Notes under the pieces: model-generated
What the model saw: only the letters and a program-made list of their open reading frames with translations
Database searches by the model: none
What the model was told of the DNA's origin: nothing
Made by a program: the position numbers and the translations under genes
Source: Euplotes cf. woodruffi 2 WChen-2021
Taxonomy: Eukaryota > Ciliophora > Spirotrichea > Euplotida > Euplotidae
Length of the DNA stretch: 23,808 nucleotides
Assembly: GCA_021441665.1 (NCBI GenBank)
Contig: JAGYYN010005206.1
Span: forward strand, 1-23,808
Reading direction: 5' to 3'
Part shown: piece after piece, positions 18,116 through 23,808 of the stretch
Layout of the letters: each line of letters begins with the position of its first letter
Position numbering within the stretch: position 1 is the stretch's first letter

Positions 18116-20897
18116 CTAGTCTGATTTTTCCTCCTCTGACTCTTCACCTTCGCGTTCTTCTTCCGATTCCTCTTCTTCAGAGTCTAAATTAAGTGTGTAA
18201 AGCCCAGAGTCCTTAATAAATACAATCCCTACCTGGAAAGTCGCTTTTATCGCTATCGTCTTCGCCTTCTTCGTCATCTTCATCATTATGATCAGATTCA
18301 GGTTCTTCACTTTCTTCGACTTCTTCAGCCTCCGCTTCGTACCTAGTAAAATATAAGTGCTTAAATATCGAACTTGAGCTTCTTTTTCTTATCATTTTTG
18401 TCGCCGATTGATGCTCCGAGGTACTCGATCCTTCCAGCGTTGACTTTTCTTTTGAAGACTCCGTTTAGCGGTGAGAAGAAGTACCCTCTCGACTTGTTGC
18501 AGTCAAGCTCGACTTGTTGTCTAAAGATCGCGGTTGCTCGCACTTACCTGGACTCTGTGCTGTTTAAGACCCCGAAAATGTATGCCTTCAGCGGCCTAAA
18601 CGATAATTTTATTCAGCTTACTTCAGCTTGATTTTTAACACCTCGTGGTCTTCTCATGCTTTTGAGTCGATTGTCATGTCCTCGTGCTCTTCGTCGTAGT
18701 AGTGGTCGAGAAGTATTCCGAGAGACGACTTGTGCATGTTTCCATCTAAGATGTCTTTTATCTTTACACTTAATTTTTGATTTGAATGGAACGAAATCAC
18801 AAATACTCTTGACTTTAAAGATCTGAGCTGGTCGTCGTATCCAAGCTTGGACAACATACTGTCGACCTCATCGTGGCTTAAGTTTTGGAATAAAAATTGC
18901 ATGAATCCGTGGAAAGTCAGCCCATCAGGCGTTCAGCTGATATTCGCAAACTTCTTTGATTTGAAGTCTGACTGTTTTATCGTCGTGAACTTTTTGTTAT
19001 CGATGATCTGTCCAAATTGGTTGAGCTCCGCTGCAGAAAGAAATCCGTTTGCAACGATATCAATTTTTCTAAATATATCATAAATAGTTGATTTATAATA
19101 TTCTCGAGTCTCAGCTTCGTTTGTCTTTGCCTGTTTTAGTCCTACCTTTTTAGTTTTCATTTGTTTGATCTCATCTTTGGACGACTCGATCCATTGCATC
19201 AAGCCGCCAGTTGTGAAGGGTACGACTACATAAGAGCCCTCATCGAAGTTAAAAGTCTTGAAAGTTTCTCTATCGATTGAGATATCGGCGATGTCGTAGA
19301 ACTCGAGAACATCTTCGTCATCTTCATCTCTTTTCAGCACAATAAATGTGATATCAAGATATGATCGAAGATGTGAACCAGCACATCGTTTATCTTCTTG
19401 GTGGATACCAATAGTTATTTGAGTATCGTCTTCATCAACATCAAAGGAGTAGTAGAATTTCGAAATGACGTAGTCTTGAGTTGAATCTTTCGCATCTTTA
19501 ACTTTGATAAACTTTCCTCTTAGTCGGAGCTCTTCCCAATTCTCGACGTTACAGAATGTAATGGACTTGAACTTCATAAAGAAATCTTTTAGGCACATCC
19601 AAAACGATCCGTCTTCTGTATCTAAAACGGGTTTGATTTCTTCTTTGATCTCCTCAGTCCATAGGGGACTGGTGTCAGACCAGTCGCCGTCCCATTCGAA
19701 TCTTCCCCACGGATTCCTGATGTTTAGAAGCTTGATGTCTTCGTATTCTTTGACTTGAATGATGCTGTACGCGTGGCCAGGGACAAGTCCAGCCTTTGGT
19801 TTTTTGCCTCCGCCAGTCGTGAGGTTATCTTTTCCAGGAGTCGAGGCAGTGATCAAGTATCCTTTTTCATCTGCGTCCTTCATGGTCTCAAAGAACTCTT
19901 CTGCCTGTTCTTGAATATCGTCCCAGTTGTCTTTTGTTGCCGGGAACTTTATGTGTTGCGTTGGACATCCGGTCAGATCGATCATCCCGTGGTAACTATA
20001 ACCCGACTTGAGTGAGTAGTAATTTCCGTGCAGCTTAGCGTAGGCTTTTTCAAGCAGCAACACCCATAGCTCGTCTCCCTTTGAATGAGCGAATATCGGG
20101 CCTGCGTTGTAGTAGCAAGGAATGTAGTCGTCGACGATGACGTCGACCCACTCGCCGTTCTTACAGAGCCTGAGTTTGTAGTATCCGAATTCGTTGTACT
20201 CTTTGGTTATGAAGAGCCTTTTAACGAGTGAAGGTCTTTCTGCTAAGCAGCCCACAGCGCATAAAAACCAGCAGTTTCCGAGAAAGCCTTGCTTGATGTC
20301 ATTTGGGTCGATATCGTCAAACAGTTTCGGAGTTGACTTCATGAACTCCTTCGGCCGTCTCCAGTGAATGACCTTTTTATACGGGTAGTTCATTTTTAAA
20401 TGATTATAGATACTGATGTCTTTCGGAGGGAAGGTTGGATCAATAAAGTTTTCAACACCGAATTTCTTTGCTAAAGCTTTGATCTTATCAACACTCATCA
20501 CGCTTAGAGGATGCTTCATTAGTTCTCCTTCTCCTTTTGCTACTAACTCATCCATTTTCTTTTCAATGTCCTGCATCGCTTTCTTCTGTTCTTCAAGCGG
20601 AATCGGGGTTTCAGTCTTACTGAAGACTGGGTCCATGGTGAACGGAGGAGTTTTAACCAGTGTAAATAGTTTCTTTTTCTTGCCGTATTCGACTTTAACA
20701 GTTTTGGTTATTTTAGAAGCATCTTCTTCCTTCTTGAACTTAACATTTTTACATTTGCTAAGGTCGATCGTAAACTTGATATCTGCAAGAGACTTGTTGT
20801 CCATTTCCCAGTCCTCCTTGGTCTTGGTGACTTTCTTGATAAGCACTGTGCCGTTTGAGTAAGTAAGAGTCTTAGTTTCCTCCTTATCCTCCTCCAT
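18116..20897 (-). CDS. Calpain-type cysteine protease with acidic tail
   Basis: ATG is at 20895-20897 and TAG at 18116-18118. Introns are 18596-18621 (26), 18521-18547 (27), 18343-18373 (31) and 18184-18232 (49). Exons sum to 883 codons (882 residues) with no frameshift; TGA codes Cys at two sites. After a charged N-terminal region of about 180 residues comes the protease core with the full triad: Cys209 in QGFLGNCWFLCA, His375 in GLVPGHAYSI and Asn395 in NIRNPWG. A C2-like (calpain beta-sandwich) region follows, then a helical region of penta-EF-hand type whose calcium loops look degenerate (YDIFRKIDIVANGFLSAAEL). A further segment ends in about 60 Glu/Asp/Ser-rich residues. It is a predicted cytosolic, probably calcium-responsive protease. 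Acidity of the tail could bind calcium directly. The triad is intact, so it should be active. Confidence 0.95.
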
Positions 20898-20945
20898 GCC
20901 TGAAACGGATTTAAATTTATTTTCTTTAAAAGACTGGTTAATAAT

Positions 20946-20955
20946 TATTGAAATA
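20946..20955 (+). promoter_or_regulatory. Candidate chromosome-breakage motif, calpain side
   Basis: TATTGAAATA fits HATTGAAAHH at all ten positions. It lies in the 81-bp gap between the start codons of the divergent calpain and HPt genes. Confidence 0.35.
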
Positions 20956-20970
20956 CGAAACTAAATAAAA

Positions 20971-20980
20971 AATTGAAAAT
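20971..20980 (+). promoter_or_regulatory. Candidate chromosome-breakage motif, HPt side
   Basis: AATTGAAAAT also fits HATTGAAAHH fully and overlaps the HPt start codon by two bases. Two full matches 25 bp apart in one short gap are more than AT-rich chance would predict, though overlap with the coding start makes this one less convincing. Confidence 0.25.
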
Positions 20981-22495
20981 GAGCATTCCGAAGTTCGAGC
21001 TGGACAAAGCGACTCCGCTGGATACCAAAACTGCCAGCAGTTTCTTCGGCTCTGAATCGACGTACTTCAACTTGCTTGAAAAGTACGAAGACGTCTCGCT
21101 GCTGAAAGACCTCACCGGCTGAGCCAAGGCAGTCGAAGAGCTCGATTACAAAGAAGTTAAAGAGCGGATTCACTCAATGAAAGGAGCCAGTGCATACGCC
21201 GGGGCTAGCAGAGTCACAGACCACTGATACTGGATGCAGTTCCACTTCGAAAATTCTGAATACCAAAAGATGATGGACCTGTACCCCAGACTTATCGAAA
21301 GCATTGTCGAGTTCAGAGTTTACTATAGAAAAATTATCGCTGATAGAAAGAAAGTTGCTTACTCCATCGACCCACAGTTTGAAACCTGCCCGCTGGCCAA
21401 AGGATATAAAATCACTAAAATAAAAGACTACCAGTACAAATGCGAGAAAGTTAAAGAAGACATCGAACAGGAGGTTGAACAACTAGATAAAGACACAGTA
21501 AGTATTTTATTCAAGCTAAATTTATAATCGAAATTATCAGTTATTCATAAGATTTGAATGTTATCAAACAAATGATAAATTTATAAATAATTTAAGCTAC
21601 AAGATAAAGAAAGATATTTATAGACAAATAAATTCAGAATTATTCAAACAAACTTTTTAAAAAAAATTACAAAAAGTCTAATAAGAGTCTAATTTGTTGT
21701 CCACAAGATAATCAATTTATTAATATATTTTTTATTTTAATTTATATATTAAAATCCCAAAATTCAAATAAAATTAGATTTCAAGCAATTTCCCAAAGTT
21801 TAAATAATGAGTTGCAAAAATATAAATTTATTTCGTAAAAAATTGCGAATTAAAAACTCAAAATAATTTTTAAATTTTACAAAACCAATAATTTAGGCTT
21901 TATTTGCTCTTACCTTGCATTATAGGCGTCGAAGTCAGAAAAGGCAGTTAAAAGGGAAGAATCCAAAGTTACAAAGGTAGCAAAAGAAGAAGTCAAAAAG
22001 CAAGAGGAAGATATCAAATCAGTCGCAAAACCCGTGCAAGAGGAGAAGATGGTCACGATCCCTCTCGGCACTAAGTCTATCACCGAAGCAAACGGTAATA
22101 ACTTAGCAGTCATCATAACCACTGGGAATAAAAATGAAGCTGTAAGCAAGGCTCAAGACACGCAGAAGTTCTGGTCGAATAACGATGTAAAATCGACCCA
22201 GCAGCCGGGGCAAAGCATCGGGCAAGACCAAAATACTGCAAATTTAGAAAGTACGTGCAATACAGCATCTCAATTCCCTTTGAATTTGCCAACCGGCGCG
22301 GTGGTTTTATTTTCTATATTAAACCTGCTAATTTTGATTCACATGAAATTAGGCAACAACGCTGGAGCCCAGAATAAAAGAGCAGCAATGAGGAATAATA
22401 AAGACCAGGGTTCGCATGCGATTATGAAGATCGAGATGGAGGAAGCTGATAAGAACGGGGGAATGTGTTCTTGCTCCAAATGAATAATTTTCTAA
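20979..22495 (+). CDS. Histidine phosphotransfer (HPt) domain protein with C-terminal membrane span
   Basis: ATG is at 20979-20981 and TAA at 22493-22495. One intron, 21498-21925 (428 nt), separates exons of 519 and 570 nt, for 362 residues. Residues about 28-125 form a helical HPt domain. The phosphoacceptor is His65 in RIHSMKGASAYAGASRV, the family's H..KG....GA pattern. It is followed by DHCYWM (TGA as Cys) and a long helix. Residues 174-205 are a Lys/Glu-rich helix; the rest is polar, with one hydrophobic span (AVVLFSILNLLILI) and a Cys-rich end (MCSCSKC) that might be lipidated. HPt proteins relay phosphate between a hybrid histidine kinase and a response regulator. Tethering to a membrane is unusual. 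A sensor-kinase-like gene lies directly downstream on the same strand. Confidence 0.82.
21498..21925 (+). other. 428-bp AT-rich insertion behaving as an intron
   Basis: It starts GTAAGT and ends TTATAG, joining GAC ACA to GCG TCG in phase 0. It is very rich in A+T, carries no convincing frame and is about fifteen times the usual intron size. No terminal repeat comparable with the kelch element was found. Confidence 0.5.
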
Positions 22496-22721
22496 GATAT
22501 ATTAGCCTATCATTTTAGTCTGAGCCTTTTGTACTGATTGACGACGGTTTTTAGCAGCGTATTTACAGTGTTTTTATTTTGGGTATTTGTCGATGCACAA
22601 GCTGTCAGTTATTAATAAATTTACTCAATAAGACGAGGAATTCAGAATATTTATATTAAAAATAAGTGGCTATAAATGATTGAATTTTAATATTATTTTT
22701 ATATATATTTTCATCAATAAT

Positions 22722-23808
22722 ATGATTGATATACCAGGCTTTACTAGAATACATGTTGTTAATGTTTGAAAATTCATCAAAGATGACGTGGTTGCTCCGC
22801 TATACCAGGCATGGATGGAGATTGAAGACCCGAAGATGGATCAAGACCTCAAAGATTTTATTGATAAATATCGCATGAGTTTTCTGAAGATTAGCTGAAG
22901 GATCTTTTGAAACATTATGTTGTTCTTAAATACCATGAATCTTATTCTATCAGTTTCATTAATGGATAAAGATAATCCACAGACTATTACTGCAAGATAT
23001 ATTATTTCTACCAAAATTACGATTGTATTTTTGATAAAGTGGTCAACGACGAGATATGAAAAAGCATATAAGTATGTATTCCCTTTATTCATTCTGTTCT
23101 TCGGGTCTGCTCTCACCTACGAAAATACAATGTTTAAAGAATTCAAAATATACGAAATCTGGCTGATATTTTATTTCTTTTGTACGTTAATAAGTATTAC
23201 AATATGATTTGATTGGAAACAAATAGTTTTGTCATTTTGGACCGTAAAATTCAACTATTGAATAGTAATGTATAATACTTACGATACGCTTGGATTCCAA
23301 TTCTATATAGGTATTGCATACGTTTGATTAACATACCCTATTATTTCTCTACTTGTAACGAGGAAAATATTGGAATTACTAAAGTTGATTCAAGAAAATA
23401 AGCGTCTTATTCAAATGATCAAAGTTGTTCTCAAATCATTCCCAGAAGCTGTTATTATTCAGGACCTAAACCAAAATACGAACTCTTCTGTCGTCAAATT
23501 TGCAAATGATGTTGCTAAGTCGAACATCTTAACATATCCAGACCCTGAAGAATGCGAACTGGACGACAGCAAACTACACTCTGATATCATCTCGATAAAC
23601 GATGAACATAATCATTTTAATCAAGCAGATAGCTTTAGCATATCAGTACTTCTTGTGACCGAAGCAAACAGAGCAGACACTGAGCAAGACGAAGTCATCA
23701 TCAACGTGATGCTCAAGCAACACAACGCAGTCAATGCCGACGATGCGCAGTGCTTTACCGTGAAAACCATGAAAGTGAACTGGGAACACTCGGCCAACGC
23801 GTACATGC
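22722..23808 (+). CDS. Multi-span membrane sensor, histidine-kinase type (5' part, runs off right edge)
   Basis: ATG at 22722 opens MIDIPGFTRIHV. The frame stays open to the window edge for 362 codons with no intron or shift, and with about eight TGA codons read as Cys. Residues about 60-250 hold roughly six hydrophobic spans (for example PLFILFFGSALTY, IWLIFYFFCTLISI). A helix then leads into a PAS-like segment (LIQMIKVVLKSFPEAVIIQD, later VKFANDVA), an acidic linker and a strand pair (CFTVKTMKVNWEHS). This order of membrane spans, PAS-like linker and a TMKVNW-type strand is typical of large ciliate histidine kinases, whose dimerisation and ATP-binding domains would lie beyond the edge. The kinase core itself is not visible, so the class is inferred from the front part and from the neighbouring HPt gene. 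Confidence 0.68.

Noticed and set aside
18930-18945. TGA read as Trp (heterotrich-type code)
   Set aside because: Trp first seemed plausible in the calpain and DGAT, but the kinase activation loop and the BACK helix need Cys, and the AAA-TAA shifts and 25-nt introns fit Euplotes, which reads TGA as Cys.
1-23808. tRNA, rRNA and CRISPR arrays
   Set aside because: I looked for cloverleaf stems, rRNA motifs and regular spaced repeats by eye and saw none; a covariance-model scan was not possible here.

Overview
The window reads as germline (micronuclear) DNA of a Euplotes ciliate. Three signs fix this. (1) TGA is a sense codon read as Cys: it falls at positions where the family expects Cys, such as just before GTP in the kinase activation loop and in the 'LKELC' helix of the BTB/BACK protein. 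Every real stop is TAA or TAG. (2) Genes are cut by many in-frame stops that need ribosomal frameshifting, mostly +1 at AAA-TAA, a hallmark of Euplotes. I count 18 sites in six genes. (3) Most introns are 22-49 nt with GT..AG ends, and one exon carries a 301-bp element flanked by TA whose precise removal restores the frame. Euplotes macronuclear DNA is gene-sized and telomere-capped; about eleven genes in a row with no telomeres and one such element therefore point to the unprocessed germline.

Layout, left to right: a partial unknown gene (-, 1-798); a basic unknown protein (-, 1031-2513); a 1029-residue coiled-coil protein with four +1 shifts (+, 2841-6476); a DGAT1-type MBOAT acyltransferase with a PH-like N-terminus (-, 6545-8339); an unknown 542-residue protein needing eight frameshifts (-, 8566-11012); an unknown 294-residue protein with two very long introns (-, 11334-13207); a SNF1/CAMK-like protein kinase with a UBA-like segment (-, 13298-15424); a kelch/BTB/BACK protein interrupted by the TA element (-, 15588-17969); a calpain with an acidic tail (-, 18116-20897); a membrane-anchored histidine phosphotransfer (HPt) protein (+, 20979-22495); and the start of a multi-membrane-span sensor of the ciliate histidine-kinase type (+, 22722 to the edge).

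The exon models were checked by codon arithmetic: for each complete gene the exons sum to whole codons between frameshifts, and splice phases agree. Gaps between genes are short (68-327 bp) and AT-rich. Many contain ATTGAA cores like the chromosome-breakage signal described in E. crassus, as expected if each gene becomes its own nanochromosome. Functional links between neighbours are weak, except that the HPt protein and the sensor kinase are adjacent, co-oriented and of one signalling class. Four introns of about 394-537 bp stand far above the usual size and may hide further germline-limited inserts.
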